A stretch of 64,000 nt of DNA from an uncultured Draconibacterium sp. (lineage in GTDB: Bacteria; Bacteroidota; Bacteroidia; Bacteroidales; Prolixibacteraceae): the NCBI RefSeq assembly GCF_963676735.1, contig NZ_OY781464.1, positions 4,435,001 through 4,499,000 on the forward strand. Direction: 5' to 3'. The translations under genes and the position numbers were made by a program. Shown here one piece after another: positions 1-7,399 of the stretch (positions within the stretch are counted from its first letter, which is position 1; each line of letters begins with the position of its first letter). Under the pieces are notes generated by a model, which worked only from the letters and a program-made list of their open reading frames with translations, ran no database searches and was not told where the DNA came from.

Positions 1-25
1 AAAAACCTCTTGAAAAAATTACTCA

Positions 26-328
26 ATGAATAGTTTTAAACAGTTCAACATAAAAGCCCCTGAAAGGGGGTTTGAAGGCGATAAAATTAAGATTTCAAAA
101 GTATTGAACCGTGAGATAGTTGTTCACCGGTTTAAAATTGAAGACTCGAAAGTGTTTAAAAAAGGTGCCGATAAATGCCTGCACCTTGAGATTGCCATAA
201 ATGGCAATAAGCACGTACTGTTTACCGGATCAACCGGGTTACTGGATGCCATTAAGCAGGTTCCTGCTGAAGGTTTCCCATTTAAAACCACCATTGTGGA
301 AGAAAACGACAGGTATATGTTTACGTGA
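26..328 (+). CDS. Small hypothetical phage early protein
   Basis: This 100-residue protein is not recognised. It is lysine-rich at the N terminus and has no membrane segment or signal peptide. Its stop codon overlaps the ATG of the next gene (TGATG), so the two are probably translated together. Its position among other small + strand genes suggests an early function between the phage's left end and the antirepressor. Real coding is supported by the tight junction and the lack of a competing frame. Confidence 0.7.
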   Translation: MNSFKQFNIKAPERGFEGDKIKISKVLNREIVVHRFKIEDSKVFKKGADKCLHLEIAINGNKHVLFTGSTGLLDAIKQVPAEGFPFKTTIVEENDRYMFT

Positions 329-798
329 TGATTAACTTCAATAGTCTATACGATTTTTACCAGGAAGCCAAACTAAACAATGGCGAATATTCGGTATATG
401 AAGGCACCGACAAGCACCGGCGAAATATTAACTTACTAAGTAATGAGCTGGTTGATCTTACACGCAAATTCAGACAGCATTATGTGAAAGCCTATCACAT
501 TCTTGCACCTCGTTTAAACGGCATGATCCACTGGGTAAATATTAAAGCTATGGGCGGCCACTTCATAATGAAAGGGGAAGCCTACAATGCAACTTACAAC
601 GAATTCAAACGCGAAGTTGACCAGGCAGTTTATTTCCTAAAACTGATAAGATTAACCCAAAACGATATCAGTTTCGAATACGAGGAAATAGAAACTGAAA
701 AGTCCAATCAGCTAAAAGACAATTTCGAAACGGAGCTAATCTTAAGTAGCCCGGTAACCAATTGCAATTCTGGAGAACAAGTTCAACTTAATTTTTAA
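328..798 (+). CDS. Hypothetical phage early protein
   Basis: This protein of about 156 residues is not recognised. The ATG at 328 overlaps the previous stop; a GTG at 325 in the same frame is a less likely start. The sequence is mixed charged and aromatic with no membrane segment, and the C-terminal third is acidic. It is part of the early operon with 12 bases to the next start. No function can be assigned. Confidence 0.7.
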   Translation: MINFNSLYDFYQEAKLNNGEYSVYEGTDKHRRNINLLSNELVDLTRKFRQHYVKAYHILAPRLNGMIHWVNIKAMGGHFIMKGEAYNATYNEFKREVDQAVYFLKLIRLTQNDISFEYEEIETEKSNQLKDNFETELILSSPVTNCNSGEQVQLNF

Positions 799-809
799 TA
801 ACATTTATC

Positions 810-1214
810 ATGAAACTAAAAAGATTTGACACAAGCAATGCAACTACTGCATTAAGATCTGGTAAGCCAGCCATTACTTTCCAGGCGAATGGCTCAATTA
901 CAATGAACAGGCATGCCATGGAACTTTTAAACCTGACTCCGAAACAGAGCAGGATAGCACTCCATCAGGACGAGGAGAGCCGGAAAGACTGGTACATTGA
1001 AATGGTAAGCGATGATCGCGGCCTAATGGTTCGAGGTAAAAAAGAAGGAGGTACATTTGCCAGTATCTCAATATGCCGCGAAATATGGAAGGCCTACGGC
1101 ATGCAGGCAGCAACTATTCGACTCAACATTAACCCAAATCAGAAACAGCTGGCTGGTCTTAAGCTGTTTGAAATTATGTCGCCCGATTACGAGAAAGCAA
1201 TTGAAAGCTTGTAA
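810..1214 (+). CDS. Hypothetical phage early protein
   Basis: This 134-residue protein is not recognised. The N-terminal third contains a stretch like a small beta-rich DNA-binding fold (around residues 22-45), but this is only an impression. It is separated from the next gene by one base after its stop (stop 1212-1214, ATG 1216), which supports an operon. A longer reading of the next frame starting at 1057 would overlap this gene heavily and is rejected. Confidence 0.7.
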   Translation: MKLKRFDTSNATTALRSGKPAITFQANGSITMNRHAMELLNLTPKQSRIALHQDEESRKDWYIEMVSDDRGLMVRGKKEGGTFASISICREIWKAYGMQAATIRLNINPNQKQLAGLKLFEIMSPDYEKAIESL

Positions 1215-1215
1215 G

Positions 1216-1497
1216 ATGAAACAGTATTTCGTTGAAATAACTGCTGCCTACGTTCCGAAGAATAAGGCACACGAACAGATTCAGGAATTTGTCAGAACCT
1301 TTAATTGTAACCTGGTTGATGAAAAAGAAAAGGCGAAGACAATTGAGGCAATCAACTCAAAACTTGAAGAGGTCAACAAAACTTTTACGCGCTGTAACGA
1401 CATCCGTTTATCAGGATGGATACATGAAAATGAAACCATCGCCATAGATGGTAATTTCATTCTAACATTCAAGGAAGTTAAAAACCGTAAGGTATGA
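1216..1497 (+). CDS. Small hypothetical phage early protein
   Basis: This 93-residue protein is charged and probably helical in the middle. ATG 1216 is chosen over an upstream in-frame start at 1057, because that would overlap the preceding gene by more than 150 bases and the ATG sits right after the preceding stop. Its stop overlaps the next ATG (ATGA at 1494-1497), indicating translational coupling. Function unknown. Confidence 0.65.
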   Translation: MKQYFVEITAAYVPKNKAHEQIQEFVRTFNCNLVDEKEKAKTIEAINSKLEEVNKTFTRCNDIRLSGWIHENETIAIDGNFILTFKEVKNRKV

Positions 1498-1700
1498 ACT
1501 CACAATCTCAAACTGCCCAGATCCGGGCACACCTTGAAAGCGGTAAATCCATTACTGCACTTGATGCTCTGCAGCTCTTTGGCTGTTTACGCCTGAGCGG
1601 ACGCATTCATGAATTACGACACGACGAGGATCTCCCGATAAGTTCTGAAATGGTTACCCGTAATGGCAAGCGGGTAGCCCTTTACAGTCTTCAGAATTGA
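1494..1700 (+). CDS. Small winged-helix-like phage protein
   Basis: This 68-residue protein resembles the small helix-turn-helix domain common in phages, with 'SGKSITALDALQLFGCLRLS' near residues 17-36 followed by a basic wing ending in a 'KRVALYSL' strand. Such domains usually bind DNA; here it may regulate phage genes. It overlaps the preceding gene by four bases. It is a candidate regulator for the divergent control region at 10115-10223, but nothing in the sequence proves this. Confidence 0.6.
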   Translation: MNSQSQTAQIRAHLESGKSITALDALQLFGCLRLSGRIHELRHDEDLPISSEMVTRNGKRVALYSLQN

Positions 1701-1719
1701 TTATCAAAAATTACAAGTT

Positions 1720-2184
1720 ATGGAATTAAAGTATTTTAAGAAGGCAGGAATAAAAGACAAAGATCAGCTGCGCGGCTTTAGAATGGCCGAGCGGCTGCGC
1801 CTGTTGCGCAAATATTACAAGTTGCTTTATGCTGCATACCGAGAGCTTGGCGAGAAGAAATTTGAATTGATGTTATCGGTAGCAGCAAAACTAAATGTAA
1901 ACAGTACGAGTGCCTACGAGCTCGAAAAGGTTGCAAACTATGTAGGATGCGATCCTGATGAGTTACAACAAAAAACACGTAACCGCGATATTGTAGAAGC
2001 CCGGCAGGTGGCTATGTATTTATCGAAAAGAAACACAAAAGAGAGCCTGGCGAAAATTGGCCGTACCATTGGCAATAAAGATCATGCTACCGTTTTGCAT
2101 GCCTGCAGAACGGTAGATAATTTATTGGAAACAAATCCAGGTTTCCGCGATAAATGGATGCCGCTACTCAACCAGTTGCCTTAA
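1720..2184 (+). CDS. DnaA domain IV-like phage DNA-binding protein
   Basis: This 154-residue protein ends in a helix-turn-helix domain closely like DnaA domain IV. Residues 95-101 (RQVAMYL) and 117-128 (IGNKDHATVLHA) match the DnaA signature used to bind DnaA boxes. There is no AAA+ ATPase part: the first 90 residues are helical and basic and contain no Walker motifs. Such stand-alone domains can act as origin binders or as competitors of host DnaA; here replication control or transcription regulation are both possible. It closes the early operon. Confidence 0.75.
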   Translation: MELKYFKKAGIKDKDQLRGFRMAERLRLLRKYYKLLYAAYRELGEKKFELMLSVAAKLNVNSTSAYELEKVANYVGCDPDELQQKTRNRDIVEARQVAMYLSKRNTKESLAKIGRTIGNKDHATVLHACRTVDNLLETNPGFRDKWMPLLNQLP

Positions 2185-2238
2185 TCTTTTTTGCTATATT
2201 TAAATCACTTTTCAAACTCATTTAAAACACTTTGAATT

Positions 2239-2781
2239 ATGAAAAAAATTATCAAGTATTTATTTCTCGCAATGGTTGTTATTACAGCCTTATCAGTTGT
2301 TTGGTATGCTTTTATAGCATCCGACGAAACAAAGTTCGAAATGGAAATTGATGCTCTGGAGACCAAAATAACAGAGGCCGAAAGTATCGAAGACTTAAAT
2401 CAGCTCTACTCAGAGCTTGAAGTATTGCAACAGAAAGACACACTTAACCTGTTCACTGAAAAATTTGAAACAATAAAAACCGAGCGGCCAGAATTGGAAA
2501 CCAAAATTAAAAAAGCGGCTGAATCAAACATGCCTGCCGGGGCATACCTGTATGCCAAAGAACTGGTTAAAGCACAACTAAAAGCACCGTCAACTGCAAA
2601 ATTTGCAAGTTTTATAAAAGGCGAAGCCAAAGTTGGCCAATACGATAACGGAAATTACCAGGTTATTATGTGGGTTGATGCTCAAAACTCGTTCGGGGCC
2701 ATGCTGCGCAAAACATACCAGGTTGATTTGAAACCTGTAAACAATAGCTGGCAATTGGTTAAAATTGTAGAATTAAAATAA
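2239..2781 (+). CDS. Membrane-anchored protein with phage/plasmid-type C-terminal domain
   Basis: A single transmembrane segment (about residues 5-26) is followed by an acidic helical, probably coiled-coil stretch (30-95). The C-terminal domain carries 'LKAPSTAKFASF' and 'VDAQNSFGAMLRK'. I recall this type of C-terminal domain from phage- and plasmid-borne proteins, sometimes behind a zinc ribbon; its function is not known to me. The domain would face the periplasm if the N terminus is cytoplasmic. It could be a superinfection-exclusion or envelope-modifying protein, which is speculation. A promoter for the next transcript begins inside its 3' end. Confidence 0.65.
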   Translation: MKKIIKYLFLAMVVITALSVVWYAFIASDETKFEMEIDALETKITEAESIEDLNQLYSELEVLQQKDTLNLFTEKFETIKTERPELETKIKKAAESNMPAGAYLYAKELVKAQLKAPSTAKFASFIKGEAKVGQYDNGNYQVIMWVDAQNSFGAMLRKTYQVDLKPVNNSWQLVKIVELK

Positions 2782-2794
2782 ATTATTACATTTG
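2765..2794 (+). promoter_or_regulatory. Bacteroidetes-type promoter for the antirepressor leader
   Basis: TTG at 2765-2767 is followed after 19 bases by TACATTTG at 2787-2794, matching the Bacteroidetes pattern with -7 box TAnnTTTG. A start site 5-8 bases after the -7 box would fall at about 2799-2802, exactly where the left arm of the leader hairpin begins. The assignment comes from pattern matching only. Confidence 0.6.
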
Positions 2795-2798
2795 CTCC

Positions 2799-2958
2799 TG
2801 TCATACAATTGCAATCCAGGGGCAATAACTACTGGAAACATATTTTTTTGAGAGAATATAAGGCTCGTTTACTATGGTGGTGCAAAGGAAACAATGCACT
2901 GGTTCCACGCTCCGCGTGCAATTGTATGACACACCTAAGGTAAACGGGCTCTTTTTTT
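2799..2958 (+). ncRNA. Structured leader/antisense-like RNA upstream of antirepressor
   Basis: A perfect 15-bp inverted repeat joins 2799-2813 (TGTCATACAATTGCA) and 2917-2931. A second stem of 11 contiguous pairs (two G-U) joins 2862-2872 and 2940-2950 and is followed by seven T at 2952-2958, like a terminator; it crosses the first stem. Smaller hairpins lie between (2815-2836; 2906-2918). The antirepressor start region 2971-2985 matches the left arm at 13 of 15 positions, so the right arm can pair with the antirepressor start instead. This resembles the logic of phage P1 c4 antisense RNA, made from the same promoter as its target. It is not a recognised Rfam family from sequence alone. Confidence 0.6.
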
Positions 2959-2980
2959 AACCCATTTTAATGTCATACAA

Positions 2981-3613
2981 ATGGAAAAGAAAAACAAGCT
3001 GGTTATTGCAAGCAATGGCGATAACATTCTAATCGATGCAAAATTACTGCATCAACAATTGCAAGTTTCAACAAGGTTCAACGATTGGATTCAACGCCGA
3101 ATTAAAGAATTTGGTTTTGAGGAAGACAAGGACTTTTACTCAATTTTGAGTAATCAAAAATTTTTAGGCTGGGGAGGTAACCGCCGGTCGATTGATTACC
3201 ACCTCACGATGGACATGGCCAAGGAACTGGCCATGATTGAGCGTAACGATGTAGGCCGCCAGGTGCGCCGTTATTTTATTGCGGTAGAAAAAGAAATGCG
3301 CGAGGCCTACAAAACGGGCCGCATTTTGCCCAAAGGCGTAAAAAGCCGCAGTATTAACGGGCGCAAACTGTACCCCTACAAGCGCATGGCCGAAAAGCTG
3401 GGCTACAAACCCGGCGGCAGCCTCTACTACCGCCGCAACCACTACCCCAACCACTTTGTAAAGCTCGACCGCCTTTGGTACTGCACCGAAGAAATGGCCA
3501 ACCTGTTGGCCATGCAACGCAGCGCGGTAGTTCACCGCGAAAACATACGCCATATGCAGCCCATACTGCCTTTAGGTTTTGGCGAACCCTTAAAAATTGG
3601 AGGTGCGCTATGA
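2981..3613 (+). CDS. AntA/AntB-type phage antirepressor
   Basis: This 210-residue protein has an AntA-like N-terminal domain (about residues 15-105), recognisable by 'STRFNDWIQRRIKEFGFEED', 'DFYSIL' and 'DMAKELAMIERND'. Such proteins inactivate phage repressors and favour lytic growth. The C-terminal half (115-205) is a second basic domain with 'EEMANLLAMQRSAVVHRENI', possibly DNA- or partner-binding. Base use changes from AT-rich to clearly GC-rich near 3200, suggesting the two halves have different histories. Translation starts inside the element that the leader RNA can cover. Its stop overlaps the next ATG by four bases. Confidence 0.8.
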   Translation: MEKKNKLVIASNGDNILIDAKLLHQQLQVSTRFNDWIQRRIKEFGFEEDKDFYSILSNQKFLGWGGNRRSIDYHLTMDMAKELAMIERNDVGRQVRRYFIAVEKEMREAYKTGRILPKGVKSRSINGRKLYPYKRMAEKLGYKPGGSLYYRRNHYPNHFVKLDRLWYCTEEMANLLAMQRSAVVHRENIRHMQPILPLGFGEPLKIGGAL

Positions 3614-3777
3614 AACTCACCGACGAAATCCGCCAACTGGAACAGCTAATTGCTGCCGAACCCGACCCTGCAAAGCGTGCCGAACTGGAAACACGTTTTG
3701 CCGAACTAATGCAAGAGATACAAGAAACCATACACCGGCTGCCCTCGTACCGGCAATTTAAAAACACCCTAAACTAA
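3610..3777 (+). CDS. Small helical phage protein
   Basis: This 55-residue protein is almost entirely helical and charged, with 'AELETRFAELMQEIQETI' suggesting a coiled coil. The ATG at 3610 overlaps the antirepressor stop (ATGA), which fixes the start; an in-frame start at 3475 would lie deep inside the antirepressor. It could be a partner or modulator of the antirepressor, inferred only from coupling. Confidence 0.55.
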   Translation: MKLTDEIRQLEQLIAAEPDPAKRAELETRFAELMQEIQETIHRLPSYRQFKNTLN

Positions 3778-3786
3778 TTTTGATTT

Positions 3787-3990
3787 ATGACACCATGCAA
3801 AAACGCCGAAGCGGTACAGGAGCTGTTAAACTGGACATGTGCCGAGCATTACACCGATGTAATAGACGAACTGTGGGAAGCCTGGATATGTGGCGAACTA
3901 TCGAACGGAACCAATGCCACCGACCGTTCCGAACGTTTTTCGGCCATAAAAGAGCTGAAACGGTTTTTAAAAACCATAAAAGAAAGCTGA
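3787..3990 (+). CDS. Small acidic hypothetical phage protein
   Basis: This 67-residue protein has an acidic, tryptophan-rich centre (VIDELWEAWICGEL) and a basic helical tail. It begins nine bases after the previous stop and ends before a strong terminator at 4015-4051. A second frame over the same bases (3780-4010) is arginine-rich with low-complexity features and is taken to be a shadow. Function unknown. Confidence 0.55.
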   Translation: MTPCKNAEAVQELLNWTCAEHYTDVIDELWEAWICGELSNGTNATDRSERFSAIKELKRFLKTIKES

Positions 3991-4014
3991 GTTTAAAATT
4001 CAGTGTTTAAACTT

Positions 4015-4051
4015 AAACCCTGAAGGTTTCCACAATCTTCAGGGTTTTGTT
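4015..4051 (+). terminator. Rho-independent terminator, early operon
   Basis: AAACCCTGAAG at 4015-4025 pairs with CTTCAGGGTTT at 4037-4047 (11 bp, 11-base loop), followed by a T-rich run on +. The mirror side on the minus strand also has several T, so it may stop the convergent head operon as well. Confidence 0.8.
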
Positions 4052-4081
4052 TTTGTAAATAGGTTTTAAATCAGGGCACCG

Positions 4082-4143
4082 GTAGCGGTGGTGTGATGAA
4101 CCACCGTGGTACTTTTTGGGCGGTTGGGTGATGACAACCGCCC
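4082..4143. repeat. Twin hairpins with the same loop motif
   Basis: CGGTGGT at 4086-4092 pairs with ACCACCG at 4100-4106; GGGCGGTTG at 4118-4126 pairs with CAACCGCCC at 4135-4143. Both loops contain GTGATGA. They lie between convergent operons, but neither has a good T-tract on the correct side. They may be RNA-stability hairpins at the 3' end of the minus-strand operon or protein-binding sites. Confidence 0.5.
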
Positions 4144-4186
4144 TTTATCGTTAAACGCAAATTGTGCGTAAATGTTTTCTTTTTCC

Positions 4187-4612
4187 CTAAATCTGCAACT
4201 TCGAATCAAACTCCACATAGGTAACCATCCAGCCGTTCAGGCGGTGCCAGTGCCGCCATCCGCTAAACAGGAAAGGTTTGGCCAGTTTTGTTCCGTCTTT
4301 TTCAGGTATAAAGCGTTCGAGTGCTGCTTTTACAGCCAGTGCCACCTGTTCATGGGCTTCAACTTCGGCATCGGCAATACCGTCGTGGGTTTGTACCTGC
4401 TGCGCATACACATGCACACGTACTTTTAGCGGTGCCTGCCTGGCAGCGTTGCTTACAAAATCAAAGTTCAGCTGCTCCGGGAACTCAATAAAAAAGCCTG
4501 TCCGGTAAGGCCAACCTTTGTTTTCGTACTGCATGTTAAACCATTGCGTGTTTTCGGCTGCGGCTATCGCGGCCAGCTGGGTTTTAATTGCGGTGTAAAT
4601 GTTGTTTAGCAT
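4187..4612 (-). CDS. Putative tail terminator / tail completion protein
   Basis: This 141-residue protein is encoded at the 3' end of the head module. It has an N-terminal helix (residues 1-20) and a mixed alpha/beta body with 'PLKVRVHVYAQQ' like small phage tail terminator proteins that cap the tail tube at the head joint. Identification rests on size and position next to a gpG-like gene; it may instead be another head-tail connector. It is separated from gpG by 11 bases and belongs to the same operon. Confidence 0.5.
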   Translation of the reverse strand: MLNNIYTAIKTQLAAIAAAENTQWFNMQYENKGWPYRTGFFIEFPEQLNFDFVSNAARQAPLKVRVHVYAQQVQTHDGIADAEVEAHEQVALAVKAALERFIPEKDGTKLAKPFLFSGWRHWHRLNGWMVTYVEFDSKLQI

Positions 4613-4623
4613 TGTTTTAAGCT

Positions 4624-5058
4624 TTATTTAAAAATATCTTCCGCCATTCGGTCGAATTTATCCTGAATACGTTTGTCCAGTGCATCGCTGGGGCCAATCA
4701 TTTGCCTTTGTGGCATATCGAAACCCGGAGGTCGACCACTCTGTAATCCGTCGTTATGAGCTTCGGTGTATGGCAGTGCACTGGTAAACTCCACCTGTGT
4801 TTCGCGTGCAGTGGTATCGTTTGTCCAACTGCGCCGCATGGTTCCGCCCCGCTTTTCGCCAATAAGCGTAGGTTTGCTGCCTTGCTTTTTCTTTTTCCAC
4901 GGTTTGTAACTTCCTGGCTTTGTTTCAAACCCCTGCTGTTTGAAGTTGTCGGAGATAAACCGAAGCCCCTCTACTTTGGCAATACGTGGTAAATCCTTCA
5001 CAAACTGAGGGATGCGCCTTGTAATCTCTTGTATTTTTCGTTGAAATTCGTTTGCCAT
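4624..5058 (-). CDS. Phage virion morphogenesis protein, Mu gpG-like
   Basis: This 144-residue protein fits the phage virion morphogenesis (tail completion) family. It shows an N-terminal helix with 'EITRRIPQFVKDLPRIAKVE', a tryptophan-lysine patch (YKPWKKKKQG, about residues 52-61), and the C-terminal 'ALPYTEAHNDG' and 'RQMIG' motifs typical of the family. In Mu these proteins help join head and tail. Length is normal for the family. ATG at 5058 is the only good start. Confidence 0.75.
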   Translation of the reverse strand: MANEFQRKIQEITRRIPQFVKDLPRIAKVEGLRFISDNFKQQGFETKPGSYKPWKKKKQGSKPTLIGEKRGGTMRRSWTNDTTARETQVEFTSALPYTEAHNDGLQSGRPPGFDMPQRQMIGPSDALDKRIQDKFDRMAEDIFK

Positions 5059-5141
5059 TTCAATTTTATGCCTTAATTTTGCATTGTAACCGGTTTACAT
5101 TCAGCCGTAACTTTATACGCTACGGTGATGGTGCGAATCGG

Positions 5142-6194
5142 TTATTTCTTTTCAGTAATGGAATACAGCTTAAATGTTCCATCCTGCATTTCGCGTACTT
5201 TAATCAACGACTTCGCTCCACCAATATTCACTTCAGCTTTATGATACTGTTTTACCATTGGATTCGGCTTTTTATTCGCTTCTATTTCCCATTTTAATCC
5301 TTTTAATAAAGATGGTAGATTCTCAAGTGCCAGATTCCGTTTAAAAAGCTCGCTGTGTGTTTGCGACATAAGGTGGTTGAAACCTTTCCCACTTAACTCT
5401 ACTGATCCCAGTCCGCTTACGTTGATGGTTTTTCCTTTGTATTTTTTCCCAAATTGTCGCGACTGTTTTGCCAGCAGGTTTCTTCCTTCCTTATCAATTA
5501 GCTTTTTATTGCCCTTTGTTTGGTAATATCCGGCGTTATCAGAGAAAAGCTTCTGGTCTATACCCGGATTAAAATCGAAGCCTTTATCGGGCTCCATTTC
5601 ATCCCAGCCGGGAACTTTATTAACCGGGGCATCGGTTTGTACCACATCGCAACCACAACCCCATCCGTTTGGCGGGTAAATTTTACGCCATCTGGGGTCG
5701 TTCATTGGCAAAACCAAACCATCGAGTGCCATGTGTTCCGGCCTTCCGTTTGGGTTGCCGCTGTGCCGGTATTCCAGGTTCGGGTACAAATCGGCATTCT
5801 CCTGAAAACCCTGCCATTTTTTTGCCATCAGGCTGTTGTTAATGGCCGCGTTGTGTTCGGTTTTCAACCAGTTAATATTGTATTGCTCTGCCAGTGGCAT
5901 GGCTACTTTTTTAAACTGGCTGAAAGTGCGGATTTTTCCGTCGTCGCCCTTTAGCAATGCAAACAATTTCGCCTGCTCTTCGTGGTTTTTAAACGCCGAA
6001 AAGGTGGCTGCATCCTGTGTGAGGTTGGCAAACAGTTCAAACTCCGGGCTGTTAAAATTTGTTTTTGCAATATCAATACCGGTTCCTTTTTGGATAGCAT
6101 CGCTAAGACGCTCGTGGTTAAGTTGCCACATTTCACTGTCGATACCTCCGATATTTCCTTTGCTTTCGTAAAATCTTTTAAGCCAGCCTTCCAA
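5142..6194 (-). CDS. Phage head morphogenesis protein, Mu gpF-like
   Basis: This 350-residue protein looks like the Mu gpF/SPP1 gp7 minor head protein family. Around residues 150-185 it has the 'RHSGNPNGRPEHMALDGL' stretch and a nearby 'GWGCGC', characteristic of the family. The chosen start is TTG at 6194, 30 bases after the portal stop; the open frame extends slightly upstream into the portal end but holds no ATG or GTG, so coupling to portal translation or a CTG/TTG start is likely. The C-terminal domain (about 245-350) resembles a phage barnase/EndoU-like or ADP-ribosyl-type extension, but I cannot assign it. Confidence 0.8.
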   Translation of the reverse strand: MEGWLKRFYESKGNIGGIDSEMWQLNHERLSDAIQKGTGIDIAKTNFNSPEFELFANLTQDAATFSAFKNHEEQAKLFALLKGDDGKIRTFSQFKKVAMPLAEQYNINWLKTEHNAAINNSLMAKKWQGFQENADLYPNLEYRHSGNPNGRPEHMALDGLVLPMNDPRWRKIYPPNGWGCGCDVVQTDAPVNKVPGWDEMEPDKGFDFNPGIDQKLFSDNAGYYQTKGNKKLIDKEGRNLLAKQSRQFGKKYKGKTINVSGLGSVELSGKGFNHLMSQTHSELFKRNLALENLPSLLKGLKWEIEANKKPNPMVKQYHKAEVNIGGAKSLIKVREMQDGTFKLYSITEKK

Positions 6195-6223
6195 CGGGTC
6201 TATGCCTACTATACGCAGCCCGT

Positions 6224-7384
6224 TTAGCTCCAGGGAAGACTGGCCGATGATTTTACCCGTTTAGCCTGTGCTTCCTCTCCGTAGTATTCAGGGTCTTCCG
6301 GGTTGGCGTTGGTTTCTCCCTGCTTCGGATCGAGTTCGGTAAACCTGATTTTATCGCCCGGCTGCAAGGGGTATCCGTGCCAGATCAGGAAAGGGATCAG
6401 CTCGTAATTTACATAGTTACTCAGGCGGCGCAGACGTGCGGCATGGTAGTCGTTAAGGATGCGTTCGTGTACTTCTGCCGATCCCACAAAAGCTTTCTCC
6501 TCACTGGTTCCTGTCTGTCCGTTCATCAGCTTGCTGATCTGCTCATCAATCAGGCGGATATTCTTTTCGAAAATCTGGTAACCAGTTGGCCCTGCTTTCG
6601 ATTCCAGAGTGTCGATCTCGTCTTCCGAGTCGGTAATAAAATAAGCGTTGTTGGCAAAATTGCGGGCGGCCCGTTCGCGTTTGTTCAGTTCCTCTCCTTC
6701 AGCATCGGTTTTTATAACCAGGTGCGGCTTCCCCCATTTTTCGCTTAGTTCGCTCCAGTCGCGGCGGGCAAAAGCTTTCCATATTACTTCGCGGCTTACC
6801 AGTTCGAGCAGTCCCAAATCTTCCGGTTCTCCGATTTCGAGCAGAAAGAATTTCCACGGATTATCGCCATAAGGAATTCCGCTTGTGTCGGTTTCGTTGA
6901 TAAGGACATTACGGTTGTGCGGATAAATGTTTTTCCGCGAAAACACAGAACACCCCTCCCATTCGCCGTCTTCATCCTTTTGACCAAATTCAACTACGGT
7001 GTATCCCCACATATCGTAGTCGAAAAAGTGTTTTTCAAACTGCGAGAACCAGGGGCGCATAAACAGCCTGGTCAGCTCGTCGTTGTCGTTATCGTCGCGG
7101 GTAATTAAAAAGGGCGAAGCCTGTAATTTGTTTACGGCCACATCGTACTGGCTGCGCACATGCGCATCGGTTAGCGTATTGCGGTAAATTTCGTACAGGT
7201 CGAGCCAGCTGGGGTTGTTAATGTCCCGCGCATTTTCAACCGCCTGGCGAAGTGTGGCCATTTGCATTTTTACCCTGTCGGGCTGAGGGCGGTTTACTTC
7301 ACCACTCAAGCGTTTGCCTTTCTTTACAGTCTGCTCGGTAGCTGCTGCTTTGGAATTACGGCTTATTTCAAATGAAAATCTCAT
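6224..7384 (-). CDS. Portal protein, DUF935 / Mu gp29-like
   Basis: This 386-residue protein matches the DUF935 portal family. Visible marks are 'DAHVRSQYDVAVNKLQASPF' near residues 74-93, a 'YDMWGYTVVEFGQ' strand region, 'FARRDWSELSEKWGKPHLV' and 'TSEEKAFVGSAEVHERIL'. The portal is the dodecameric DNA gate of the capsid to which terminase docks. It sits between gpF-like and gp36-like genes, the usual Mu order. It is somewhat shorter than Mu gp29, mainly at the C terminus. Confidence 0.88.
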   Translation of the reverse strand: MRFSFEISRNSKAAATEQTVKKGKRLSGEVNRPQPDRVKMQMATLRQAVENARDINNPSWLDLYEIYRNTLTDAHVRSQYDVAVNKLQASPFLITRDDNDNDELTRLFMRPWFSQFEKHFFDYDMWGYTVVEFGQKDEDGEWEGCSVFSRKNIYPHNRNVLINETDTSGIPYGDNPWKFFLLEIGEPEDLGLLELVSREVIWKAFARRDWSELSEKWGKPHLVIKTDAEGEELNKRERAARNFANNAYFITDSEDEIDTLESKAGPTGYQIFEKNIRLIDEQISKLMNGQTGTSEEKAFVGSAEVHERILNDYHAARLRRLSNYVNYELIPFLIWHGYPLQPGDKIRFTELDPKQGETNANPEDPEYYGEEAQAKRVKSSASLPWS

Positions 7385-7399
7385 ACTCTAAATTTTAAA

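Noticed and set aside
3164..3767. Two minus-strand frames opposite the antirepressor
   Set aside because: They arise from the GC-rich codon use of the antirepressor and have no family features.
3780..4010. Alternative 76-residue frame overlapping the small acidic gene
   Set aside because: Arginine/cysteine-rich shadow; the 3787-3990 frame has a more protein-like composition.
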